Positions 55,401-64,000 of a DNA stretch of 64,000 nt are shown one piece after another. Positions within the stretch are counted from its first letter, which is position 1, and each line of letters begins with the position of its first letter. Source of the DNA: Pleodorina starrii (lineage: Eukaryota > Chlorophyta > Chlorophyceae > Chlamydomonadales > Volvocaceae); NCBI GenBank assembly GCA_030267565.1, contig BRXU01000018.1, forward strand, positions 1,860,001 to 1,924,000, given 5' to 3'. A model generated the notes under the pieces. The model ran no database searches, was not told the origin of the DNA, and saw nothing but the letters and a program-made list of their open reading frames with translations. The position numbers and the translations under genes were made by a program.

Positions 55401-58400
55401 ACAACACCAGCAACAGCGGCACCCCTAACGGCAACAATCAGGCGAAGAGCATGCTGAGCCGCATGTTTGGCAACGCAGCCAATCACCGGCGCGGCGGCCG
55501 TGTGGGCACCTCGAATGGGGGCGGGATTGGAGGCGGCGGAGGCGGCGGAGGCACCTCCACGGGCGGCTTCGTCAGCCCGGACGGGGCCTCCACGCCGTCG
55601 GCAAACGTGACCGGCTCGGGCTTCCTGGCGGAGGGAGACGAGACCGGCGGCGCAGCGGCGGCGGCGGCGGCCCAGCAGCAGCTGGCGGCGGCGGCGGCGG
55701 CGCAATCGCAGCAGTCCGTGTCCACCATCCCGCCCATGAAGTCCGAGGCGGATTCCTCCTCGTACGGCGCCGCGCGGGTTCTGGAGCTGCGCCAGGCCGA
55801 GCAGAGCCGCGCGGAGCTGGAGCTGCTGTGCTCGTCCCGCCTGGTTTCGGCGCTGCGCTTCCTGCTGACCGCCAGCCCCGCCACCTGGACCCGGCTCCGG
55901 AGCCGCTTCCCGGCACTGGCGGCGGCGCTGACCACCATGACGGCTTCGGAGCCCACCGTGGAGGACCAGCAGGCCAGGTGGGGGGAGGAAAGGGGGGGGG
56001 CTGGGGAGGGGGAGGGGTGTGTATATGGAGAGCGGCGTTGTATGGGGAGGGGTGTTGGGTCATGGGCAGGCGCACAGGCAAGGCGGCTTATCAAAGATTT
56101 ACCCCCACCCCCTTAGGGAGGGCGGTTTTAGAAGGAGGACTCGAATTAGCGGGGAGGGACCGTACAGTCCATAGATACTGAGTCGGCCCTTGGAGGAGGG
56201 TGGTGGGTGGCTGACTGGCTGGGTGGCTGGGTGGTCCAAAAGTGGGGTTGGGGGAGGTGACCGCCGTTCGGGCGACCTGGCCGCGAGCCTGAGGCGGGGG
56301 AGGGGGGGGGGCGGTGCTCGCTCAGCTGACGCGCCTCCCAGCTCCGCTACCCAACGAGGCCCGCCCCCCCTGCGGGAGCAACAGAAGAAGGAACAACCCG
56401 CGCCGGACGCCCCCCCTTCCCCTCCCACCCTCTTGGAAAGCTCGCCGTCCGCACCCCCTGCCCGCCGCTGCACCCACTCGCCCGCCCCCACCCGCGCCCG
56501 CCCGCCCGCGCGCACATCCCCTCTGCTCTGCTCTGCTCTGCGCCCACCACATTCGCCACATTCGCCACCGCGGCGGTCCCATCCGTCTTACCGCCCCCCT
56601 CCCCGCGGGGGTTCCGGGTGCGTTCGCTAACGCCGTCTCCGTCCCTCCGCTGCGGTCCCATCCTTCTTACCGCCCCCCTCCCCTCATATGTTACCGTTTA
56701 CGTGGCGCCGGTGCCTATACGTGGATACTTCCCCCACCGCCCACCCACCTCCCCGCCACCCACCCCCCGCCACCCACCTCCCCGCCACCCACCCCCACCC
56801 CCCGCCCCCCACCCCCCCCCACCCACCCCCCGCCCCCCAACATCCCCTGCCACCCCACCCCCCGCCACCCACCGTGTCCCTTGCCCGCGCCTGCAGCTGC
56901 GCCGAGGCTCTGGGCAACCTGGCAGCCCACGTGGCCGACAACTCCATACCCCAGCACGGCCCGCTGCACATCCCCGACACGCCCCTACTGGGATCGCCCG
57001 ACCAAGACAACAAGAACGACAAGAACGACAAGGGCGACAAGGGCGACAAGGACACGGACCAGACCGGCCGCCCCAGCCACGCCAACAAACCGCGCCGCAA
57101 CAGCCATAACAACAGCAACAACGCCAACAACGCCAACACCAACGCCCTTAGCAACAACAACACCAACAATAACCACAACAACAATAATGATAATAGCAAT
57201 AACGCCGACAACATCAACAGCAGCAGCCGCTCTCCGGAGAGCAGCGCCGCGCGATCTCGCTTCGCGCGGGACACCGCCGGCGGCGAGGGCGACGACAATG
57301 CCGCCGCCGCCGCCGCAGCCGCAGGCGAACCCGCCGCCGCCGCCGCCGCCGCCGCCGGCCCCAGCCCCCGCCGCTTCGGCCGCAGTCCGTCCCGCTCCCC
57401 CAGCCCCGAGTCCCGCGGCCTTCGCCGCAGCGTCACGCTGAGTGAGCGCATGGCTGCGTTGATCCCCCGGCGGCCCAAGACGGCGGCGGAGCAGCGGGAG
57501 GCGGCCCGGCAGCGCGCCCGCGAGGACAGCGAGCTGCTTCGGCGGGTGGGCGAGGTGGCGGTGGCCGTACACGCGCAGGCGCAGGAGCTGTACCGCCAGA
57601 TGGGGCTGCTGGAGCCGGGGGCGGAGCTGCCGCTGTCAAAGGTGGGTGCGCGCGGGGGGGGGGCGGGGGGCGTGTGCGTGTGTTTGTCGCTTCCGTCCCG
57701 CGCGCCCTGTCGCGGGGGCAATCCAGCCCGCGGCCGTTGGATCCGGGCCCACTCCCTGCCCCCCCGCCTGCCCTCCCGCTCCTCGCTCCTCGCCCCACCC
57801 TCCCCCTCCCTGATTACGAACAAGACACTCACCCAAACTAACCCCCTCTCCTCCCTTCCCCCTCCTCGCCCCCTCCCTCCTACCTCCCCCCCTCCCTCCT
57901 CCTCACCCCCGCCCGGTGACTCCCCAGGTCTCCGACCTGGTCCATATGTTGGGTCTGGTCCACAGCGCCCACCGCAAGGTGCTGCAGGCCCGTCAGGCCA
58001 CCCTGCACGTCTGCCTGGCCAAACTGGCGACCAGCGAGTCGCAGCTGCGGGCGTGTATTGAAGGCATGGACATCCTCAATGGATTCATGAGCACGAGCAA
58101 GGAGGTAACGACACGCGGGTGGAACACAGGGCGGGGGGCCGGGGGCGGGGGGTGGGGAGGTGGGGTGGGGTGGGGGGTTAGGGAGGTGGGGTGGGGTGGG
58201 GGCGAGGAGGTGGGTGGGTGGGTGGGTAAGGTTTTAGGGTTGACCGAATGTGGGTGTCATTTCAGGAGCTCGTGGGCTCCAACTCCCCCCCCAGGGGGGG
58301 GAGCTTGACAAGGGATCCAGTCGAACCTTCAGACCACAACGTCCGCAGGGCTTCTTGTTTCATCCTTGCAACCTCCCCCCCCCCCCCCGCCCCCTCATTG

Positions 58401-59088
58401 TTATATAAAGGAGCATATCACTCCCTGACCCCCCCCGCCCCCCGCCCCCCCCCCAGGAGCTCAAGTCCCTCCGGACGCAGGTGAGCCACCTGGAGCGATT
58501 CATTGCGGACACCTCGGCGGAGCTGGGGGAGCAGGAGGCGAGGGTGGAGGCCACACAGGTGGGGGGGGAGCGGGGCGGTATGTGGGTCGGCAATGTGCTT
58601 GTTGGGGGGGTATGTGTGTGTTTGTGGTTTTTAGGAGGGAAGGATTGACGGGACGGGGAGACGGGTCGTGCAGATTGGAGGCCCCGGCAGATCGACAGAC
58701 GTGCAGACTGCAGGGTATCCTCTCTCTCTCTCTCTCTCTCTCTGCCCTCTCCGGCGATGGGCAGTGGCCCGCAGGGACAGGGGGCTAGTCCTCACACTCC
58801 CCTCCCCTCCCCTCTGTTGTGCGCCCCCCCCTTATCCCCCCGCGGCCATGTTCTCTTTCTCCCTCCCTCCTCCCCCTCAGTCGGTTGTGGACCAGGTCCA
58901 CTCGGAGGTGGACAAGGAGCTGTCGGCGGCGAAGCGGAGGTACCAGCTGGCGATTGAGGAGGTGAGCGGCTGGGGGCGGAGGGGGGGAAGGGGGAGGGGG
59001 GCAAGGCGGGAGGAAGGGAGGGGAGGGGGAAGGAAGGGGAGGGGGAGGGCGATGATGGCCAAAGAGGTGGGGCATCTGTGCCGAGATA

Positions 59089-59119
<31 letters not shown>

Positions 59120-62100
59120 ATGTGTGTGTGTGTATGTCACCACGGCGCAGTTCCCTGCGGGCAGCAGGGTGGGAGCGGGGGTGAATGGGGCTCGGGTCGG
59201 CAGGCTTCGGGGTGGTCAGGGCGTGTAGCAGGGGCGCATTTTCTGGTCTTCCCCTCTCCCCCCCCGGGGAGGGGGTCCGTGCTCCGCCCAACGTCGCCTC
59301 CCCGGTTCCGCCGCTGCGCCTCTCGCCCTTGCCCCCAACCCTCCGCCCTCCTCCCCCTCCGGGCCCCACTTCCCCTCCTCCCCCACCGGCCCCCACCTCC
59401 CCTCCTGGGCGGCTGGCTGCTGCAACCACCAGTCCCCTAGTACCCATAGTAATTTCCGCATCTCATCCAAACACACCCTTCCGCCCTCCTCTTCCCCCCC
59501 TCCCCCCAATTACCCTTCACCGGCTCCGGCCTATACGTGGCCTATAACCCTCCTCCTTCCCCGCCCCTCCTCCCTCCCCCCCCAGGTCGGCGGGCTGTCC
59601 GAGATCGACCTGGCGGAGATCCGTTCCTACAAGGACCCCCACGTGCTCATCCGGCTGGTGGTGATGGGTCTGTGTGTGCTGTTCGAGTGGCCCACAGACT
59701 GGCGCAACGCGCAGCGGCTGCTGGGCGAGCAGAACCCCAAGCTGCTGGACCGAATGCGGGAGTTTGATGTGGGCGGGGTGAGCCCGGTGCAGGCGGCCAA
59801 GCTGCACAGGCTGCTGCAGGAACCCGAGTTCAATGTGGTCAGCGTGGAGCAGGTGAGGGAGGAGGGTTGGGGTGGGGGGGAGGGGGGGGAGGAGGAGGAG
59901 AGGGGGGATAAAAAGAAGATACCGCAGCGGAGACGGAGGAGGGGAGGAGGGGGGGAGGGGGGGAGGAGGGGAGGAGGGGGAGAGAAGGGGGGAGAGGGAA
60001 GGGGGGAGAGAGAAGGGGGGAGAGGAAGGGGGGAGGGGAAGGGGAAGAGGAGGGGAAGGGGCAGCACCGCTCCGACAGAAGAGGCTTCCGTGGGTGGGTG
60101 CTTGAAGCTCTCCATCCCCGATATGGCCCAACCACCGCTACCCTTCTACCCCCCGCCCGCTCCTCCCTCCCCGCCCCTCCCTCCCTCCCCCGCCCCCCTC
60201 CAGGTGTCCGTGGCCGCCAAGAGCCTGGCCTGGTGGGTCCTCAGCGTTGCGGCGCTGCTGCGCACCCGCAAGGAGTGCGACATGCGGCTGGCCCGGATAG
60301 CGGAGGGAGAGGAGCGGCTGGAGAACACAAAGGTCTACGTGCGCAGGTGAGGGGGCAGCGGCGCATGGGGGGGGGGGGGAGGGCAGCGGGGGGGCCTGAC
60401 AGCGGCGGGGCAGCGGCGGGGCGGGAAGGGGGGGCGGGGTACCGGGTAGGGAAGGCGGGGCGAGGGTGGTGGTGCCGCAGCGGAGGGACGGCAACGACGT
60501 GATATCCGATCCCCCCCTCCCCCTTCCCCCGGGGCCCCCTCCCCCCCCTCCCTCCCCTCCCCCCCCCCCAGGCTCCGCGGTGAGCTCAAGGCGGGTCAGA
60601 CGGAGCTGTCCCGTCAGCAGCACGATCAGCGGGTGTTGGAGCAGCAGCTGAGTGAGGCGGCGGCGAGGATGAGGGACAACGAGATGCAGCGGAGCAACAT
60701 AGTGCGGCTGTCGGGGCTGGTGCAGGTGAGGGAGGGACACAGGGCAGGAACTCACCTCACCTGACATGACATGACATGACCACCTCACCACACCACCACA
60801 CCACCACCTGACCACCTCATTGGTCGTATCTCCCCCCCCCTCAAAACCCGCGTGTCCCTTCCCCAGCCGCGTTCCCCTCCTCTCCCCCTTCCCTTCCCTC
60901 CTTCCCTTCCCTCCTCCCTTCCTCCCTTTCGATCCTCCCCTCCCCTCCCCTCCCCCCCGGCCTATACGTGGATACCCCCCCCCTCAGGGCCTCATCCCCC
61001 GTTGGCGCTCCAGTCTGTCCTCCGTAGAAGCCCGACTGCCCGCCCTGGTGGGGGATGCCACCCTGGCGGTGGCAGCGGTGGTGTACCTGGGGCCGCTGGA
61101 CGGAAGGGAGCGGGCGGCGGTGCTGGGGCTGTGGAGGGAGCTGCTGCAGAGCCGGGGGGTGCCGGTCAGCCCGCCGCCATTCGACTTCACGGCATTCGTG
61201 GCGGACCGGTTCGCGCAGGTGGGGTTGGGGTGGGTGGGGTGGGGAGAGAGGGAGGAAGGGGGGGGGTGGGGCGGGTGGGTGGCTGGGTGGCTGGGTGGCT
61301 CGGTGGGCCCCTTCTCCAGCCTGCCTGATGCTGCTGATGGCAAACGGCTATGCTGCTGCTGCTGCTGCTGCCTTTACTTGACTTGAGGAGCATCCTCAGC
61401 ATCATTCCGGCGTCGTCGCCCCCCCTTGCCCCGTAGCCCCCCATCTCCTCTCCCTCTCGAACTGATAAGCTACTTCGTAACGGGTACGTGTAGCGGGCGT
61501 AAGTATTGCTGCCGGATCTGCGTTTGCCTCCTTGCACCAGCTCCACTCCATCCCGCTGCGGTCTCCTCTTTACGAACCCCTCCCCCTCCCTCCCATCTTC
61601 CCCCCCCTTCCTCCCTTCCCTCCCCCCTCTCCCTCCCTCCCCTCCAGATGACCTGCACGCTCCCCGCCGACCTGCTCGCCAACACCCAGCCCCTGTGGCG
61701 GGACAACCTGGCCCACATGGCCATGGCCTCCCGCCCCCCGCTGCTGCTGGACCCCGCCCGCGAGGGGGCCAATCTGGTCAAGGCCATGTTTGGAAAGAGC
61801 AGTCGCGTGTTCCACCTGCTGACGGAGGAGGGACTGCTGGACAAGGTGGGAAAGGGGGGAGGGAGGGAGGGGGGAGAGGGAGGGGGGGAGGAGGAGGAGG
61901 AGGAGGAGGAGGAGGAGGGGGAGGAGGAGGGGGAGGAAGGGGGGAGGGGAAAGGGAGGGGCAGGAAGCGAGGGCGTGGGGAGGGCGGTATGATAACAGAG
62001 ACCGTAGCGGGGAGACGGACGGACGGACGTAGCACGGCGATAGGGAGGGGCGGACCCTGAACCCCCGGGGGGGAGCAATGCTTAGGGGGATGTGGGTTGG

Positions 62101-64000
62101 AGGGTGGGATGGATGGATGGATGGAGGTAGCTGGGGCTGGGGCTGGGGGGCGAGGGGGGGTCCAGGGAGGGATGTGGTTGTGTGGGTCTGCGGCTCTCGT
62201 TGGCGCCGTTGAGAGGGGCGGGACATGGAGGAGGAGGAGGGGGAGGAGGAGGAGGAGGAGGAGGGGGGGGAAAAGGGGGCGAGGTCACACGACAGGCGGG
62301 TGGGGTGGGGTTGGGGGGGTGGGGCTGATGGGTGCTCTTGTGTTCCCAAACGAACACGCCTCATGCACAACCTCAGCGTCTCCTCAACCCACTTCAACGC
62401 CCCTCACCCCCCCCCAACGTCTCCACACACACACCCTCAGATGGCCTCGGCGGTTCGCGCGGGCCGTGTGGTCATCGTGGACATGTACGGCACCCCCTCC
62501 GAGGGGCCCCTGCTGGCTCGGCTGTGCAAGCGCTACGAGGCCGTCATGCGCCGCACCTACCCCAACCTCGCCACCGAGCCGCACCACCTCTACCTCCGCA
62601 TCCGCGCCGCGCCCGGCACCGCCGCCTCGCCCGCGCCGCCGCTGCCGCCCGTCGTGCACCAGTACACCACCCCCCTCGGCTTCGCGCTGCGCGGCGGCGA
62701 GCTGCGAGCCAGCCTGGCCCGCGCGCTGCTGTCGGCGCTGGCTCCGGAGCGCGAGCTGGCGGCGCGTCAGACGGCGACGCGGCTGTGGGTCGCGCGCACC
62801 CGGCTGTCGGCCCTCCACGACGACATCGCCTTCACCATCGCCCACACCAAGGGCATGTTGTGGAGCCACCCGGGCCTGGTGGATTCCACCGTCACCAAGG
62901 CTAACCAGGCCGCAGCGGGCGAGGCGGAGGTGCCGGCGCTGGAGGCGGCGGCGGCGGAGGTGGAGCGCGCGGTGGAGGCGTGGCGGCCGCTGCTGGACGG
63001 CGTCATGCGGGTTCACGGCGTGTTGGAGGACGTGGCGCGGGCGCACCCGGCGCGCTGCGGCCCGGTTCCGGAGCCGGTGCTGCGGGGCATGTTCCTGGCG
63101 GCGCTGCGGCGCGGCGTGGGGGAGACGCCGGGCGCGGCGGGGCGGGTGCGGGAGCTGCAGGGGCCCACCGCGCCGCCGGAGATGAGCGTGGCGGAGGCGC
63201 GGCAGCGCAGCGCGAAGGCGCTGGTGTCGGTGCTGCGGTCGCGGGCGCCCAGCCGGGCGGTGAGCCGGGCGGTGAGCCGGGCGGTGAGCCGCGCGCCTTC
63301 GCGCATAGGCTCGGGGCAGATGTCGTACGCAGACTCGGAGGAGTACGACAGCGACGGCGACGGCGGCGGTGGCGGTGGCTACTACCGCGGCGGTGGTGGC
63401 GGCAACGGGGCCAGCCCGCCGCCGCCCGATCCGCTGCTGCGGAGCAGCAGCGGCGAGACGACGGCGATGGGAGGCGGCGGCGGCGGCGGTACTGGCGGCG
63501 GCATGACGCTGACAACGTTCGCGGCCGACGGCAGCCCCGCCGCCATGTCGCGGTACGACTCGCTCGGCGCCAGCACCGTCGTCGGCCTGCCGCCAGGCGA
63601 CTCCCGCGGTGGCGGCGGCGGCGGCGGCGGCCGTGTACGGCCCGACAGCGCCAGCTCCGCCTGGACCTCCTGGACCGACGGCCCCGGTGGTGGCGGCGGC
63701 GGCGGCGGCGCCGCGTCGCACGCCGCCGCCGCCGCTGCGGCTGCTGAGCTGCTTCAGGCCACTGCGGCGCCTCCGCCTCCGGTCTGCCGGATGGAGGACC
63801 TGGCGGCGGCGGTGCTGTCGTGCGTGTGGTCGCTGGTGGGCTGTGCGCTGGGCCGGGCGGAGGGGGTGGTGTTCCGGCTGCTGCTGGCGGTTTCGGAGCA
63901 GCAGGCCGCCGGCGAGGTGGGCGTGGAGGACGTGCAGCTGGCGCTGTACGTGCTGGGAAGGGGCACGCCGTCGACGCAGGCGGCGGCGGGGGCGGGCGGC
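30828..64000 (+). CDS. Divergent dynein heavy chain with degenerate AAA1 and AAA4, partial at 3' end
   Basis: Exons: 30828-30893, 30985-31384, 31666-31716, 33369-33425 (tentative), 33739-33806, 34310-34459, 35032-35352, 35602-35776, 36082-36774, 37134-37978, 38304-38428, 39216-39380, 39719-39848, 40254-40348, 40587-40854, 41635-41819, 42297-42501, 42800-43234, 43484-43738, 44590-44769, 45080-45307, 45734-47147, 47669-49947, 50529-50744, 51106-52031, 52477-54682, 55016-55977, 56897-57641, 57928-58104, 58457-58558, 58881-58961, 59586-59852, 60204-60346, 60572-60725, 60988-61218, 61648-61845, 62441 onward. All phases agree; about 5,586 codons are visible and the C-terminus is missing. Dynein features include the tail block [12 protein letters not shown]...SGVTQ, the linker ([15 protein letters not shown]), [11 protein letters not shown] before AAA1, AAA2 VVFDGP, and the stalk with its microtubule-binding head. 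Normal heavy chains have about 4,500 aa in total; here low-complexity Ala/Gly inserts enlarge it. With AAA1 lacking both Walker motifs it is unlikely to be a normal motor. Animal DNHD1 is a possible relative. Exons 1-6 are the least certain. Confidence 0.85.
38431..38551. repeat. (GT)n-rich microsatellite after a dynein-gene donor
   Basis: TGTGTGTGTCTGTG and TGCGTG units fill the start of the intron after exon 38304-38428. GT-rich arrays next to donors occur in other introns too (for example 39385, 43740, 59090). Confidence 0.9.
40502..40544 (+). repeat. Intron-end cassette B (GGAGCATATCACTCCCT)
   Basis: CAGTGACTCATTGCTATATAAAGGAGCATATCACTCCCTAAC lies about 45 bp before the acceptor of exon 40587. 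Close copies occur at 44416-44460 and 58394-58429, and a diverged one on the minus strand at about 24905-24928, in FIGNL1. Each contains CTAAC or CTGAC, which could be the branch point. Confidence 0.8.
40885..41112. repeat. Heptanucleotide minisatellite GGGGAGA
   Basis: About 32 copies of the unit GGGGAGA run through the intron 40855-41634, with one variant near 41083. The Arg/Gly/Glu frames here are artefacts. Confidence 0.95.
42800..46960 (+). other. Dynein linker region (DHC_N2-like)
   Basis: Exon 45080-45307 encodes [19 protein letters not shown] and [17 protein letters not shown], which align by eye with the linker motif FPRFFFLSDDELLEIL followed by the P-x-L helix. Exon 45734 continues with [20 protein letters not shown] and ends in [12 protein letters not shown], the conserved element just before AAA1. 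Large Ala and Gly inserts interrupt it at about 46340-46800. Confidence 0.7.
44416..44460 (+). repeat. Intron-end cassette B, second copy
   Basis: The sequence CCGCAGTGACTCAT followed by GGAGCATATCACTCCCTGAC matches the copies at 40502 and 58394. It lies about 130 bp before exon 44590, followed by a C-rich tract. Confidence 0.8.
46960..48800 (+). other. AAA1 module with both Walker motifs lost
   Basis: After [20 protein letters not shown] and [15 protein letters not shown], where canonical AAA1 has G-x4-GKT, this protein reads [16 protein letters not shown] across the 47147/47669 splice. At the Walker B position (usually CFDEFNR) it reads [12 protein letters not shown]. The surrounding helices still align, for example NAWLSL against GAWGCF. 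Dynein motility depends on AAA1 ATP hydrolysis, so this ring should not work as a normal motor. Confidence 0.7.
49240..50744 (+). other. AAA2 module, P-loop intact
   Basis: Walker A reads [16 protein letters not shown] (GSPGCGKS at 49336-49359). The AAA2-specific [10 protein letters not shown] follows at about 49665-49690. AAA2 normally binds ATP without cycling, a structural role. It is the only one of the first four modules with a clean P-loop here. Confidence 0.8.
51027..51076 (+). repeat. Intron-end cassette A (GCTAACGCCGTCTCCG)
   Basis: The consensus TTCGCTAACGCCGTCTCCG, a short gap and CGCTGCGGTATCTTCTT is found here about 75 bp before exon 51106. Related copies occur at about 37083, 38818, 45646, 47530, 50446 and 56620 in the same gene, in reverse at about 59905, 60468 and 61988, and in FIGNL1 introns at 24586 and 29550. 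It is a dispersed short repeat. Confidence 0.8.
51106..53440 (+). other. AAA3 module with P-loop Lys replaced by Arg
   Basis: Walker A is GPPGSGRRT (51592-51618) instead of G-x4-GKT. Walker B is VVVVEDLNA (51784-51810) where dyneins have VDDLNMP, so the first Asp is Glu. Nucleotide binding is likely weakened. Fusions of poly-Ala and Gly interrupt the module. Confidence 0.7.
52137..52245. repeat. Fold-back element of about 109 bp
   Basis: The outer 30-bp arms (GAAGACCCCAGCGCTTGGGG...) are perfect inverted copies. Inside them lies a second palindrome with 15-bp arms (CCCCAGCTAGCACAG). It sits in the intron after exon 51106-52031. It is probably a MITE-like element or hairpin-forming relic. Confidence 0.9.
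53440..55977 (+). other. AAA4 module, Walker A lost
   Basis: The segment [23 protein letters not shown] (about 54160-54228) occupies the place of [20 protein letters not shown]. The flanking beta strand is kept but the P-loop residues are not. [11 protein letters not shown] at 54650 takes the Walker B position. Exon 55016 continues with helices ending in [16 protein letters not shown], as in the normal AAA4 C-terminal part. Confidence 0.7.
54814..54845. repeat. Interstitial telomere repeat (TTTTAGGG)4
   Basis: Four perfect TTTTAGGG units lie in the intron after exon 52477-54682. Both sides carry a near-identical 17-bp direct repeat (GCAGGACCTTTAAAGGG at about 54798 and GCAGGAACTTTAAAGGG at about 54845). 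TTTTAGGG is the telomere unit known from Chlamydomonas. A shorter run occurs at 50750-50768. Confidence 0.95.
56990..57240 (+). other. Asn/Asp/Lys-rich insert in the dynein-like protein
   Basis: The exon reads repeated DKNDK and GDKGDK, then long runs of Asn mixed with Ala and Thr, encoded by AAC and AAT. This composition stands out from the Ala/Gly/Arg style of the rest of the protein. It lies between AAA4 and the stalk and is in frame with both sides. Confidence 0.8.
57928..60725 (+). other. Dynein stalk coiled coil and microtubule-binding domain
   Basis: Exons 57928-58961 form the outgoing coiled coil ([33 protein letters not shown]). Exon 59586-59852 is the binding head: [20 protein letters not shown], then [11 protein letters not shown] and a helix ending NVVSVEQ. 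Exons 60204-60725 form the returning coil, starting [13 protein letters not shown]. The layout and several residues match standard dynein heads, so microtubule binding may be retained. Confidence 0.8.
58394..58429 (+). repeat. Intron-end cassette B, third copy
   Basis: CTCATTGTTATATAAAGG is followed by AGCATATCACTCCCTGAC, then a C-run and the acceptor of exon 58457 about 30 bp further on. Confidence 0.8.
60988..61845 (+). other. AAA5 module
   Basis: Exon 60988 reads [40 protein letters not shown], matching the RW...L..LVGD.LL....VAYLGPF signature of AAA5. Exon 61648 adds [19 protein letters not shown], matching the PLLIDPQGQANKWIK element. Confidence 0.8.
62441..64000 (+). other. AAA6-side region, open to the window end
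   Basis: The exon starts [17 protein letters not shown] and contains [11 protein letters not shown] and [17 protein letters not shown], which align with the end of AAA5 and start of AAA6 in dyneins. It then carries an SRAV repeat, Gly-rich inserts and [37 protein letters not shown], followed by [12 protein letters not shown] near 63940. No stop occurs before the window ends. Confidence 0.65.
63246..63300 (+). repeat. In-frame 12-bp tandem repeat encoding SRAV
   Basis: The unit AGCCGGGCGGTG is repeated three to four times and gives [18 protein letters not shown]. Each copy creates a GGTGAGC splice-donor-like site within the exon. Confidence 0.85.

Overview
The window looks like nuclear DNA of a green alga of the Chlamydomonas/Volvox group (Chlamydomonadales). 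The genes are rich in introns, third codon positions are mostly G or C, and introns end in long C/T tracts. Proteins carry Ala/Gly/Gln homopolymers and an (SPPP)n linker. TGTAA, the polyadenylation signal of this group, lies just past two of the genes, and an intron carries four copies of the Chlamydomonas-type telomere unit TTTTAGGG. I saw no rRNA, tRNA, CRISPR array or bacterial operon. All exon models below were built by hand from splice sites and reading-frame phase.

Left part (1 to about 20 kb, lower GC, introns rich in ATGC-type microsatellites). A 17-exon plus-strand gene (about 1052-13296) encodes a secreted mosaic subtilisin-like protease: signal peptide, propeptide, Asp/His/Ser catalytic domain, proline-rich linker, PAN/apple-like module, two ShK-type modules, a LysM-like module and a hydrophobic C-terminal anchor. 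A pair of about 1-kb inverted repeats (1-943 and 4945-6121) brackets its first exons. Next come two small paralogous genes of unknown function, head to head (15786-16229 minus, 17329-17634 plus), each with a TATA box about 280-290 bp before its ATG. A tetranucleotide array and a perfect 176-bp tandem duplication lie further right.

Right part (about 20-64 kb, very GC-rich). A two-exon coiled-coil protein gene (20364-21419) converges on a 16-exon minus-strand gene for a Fidgetin-like 1 (FIGNL1) AAA ATPase (22227-30303). Across a 524-bp gap, a very large plus-strand gene starts at 30828 and runs off the window. It encodes a divergent dynein heavy chain with at least 36 exons (37 modelled) and about 5,580 codons in view. 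Tail, linker, AAA ring and stalk/microtubule-binding head can all be followed. The ATP-binding motifs of AAA1 and AAA4 are gone, AAA3 has Arg for the P-loop Lys, and only AAA2 looks intact. This apparent pseudo-motor dynein is the most striking object here. It may be related to the animal DNHD1 group, but that needs a phylogeny.

Short repeats recur in the introns of the FIGNL1 and dynein genes; several sit just before 3' splice sites and contain branch-point-like CTAAC or CTGAC. The dynein and FIGNL1 genes may share a bidirectional promoter. The protease gene appears unrelated to them.
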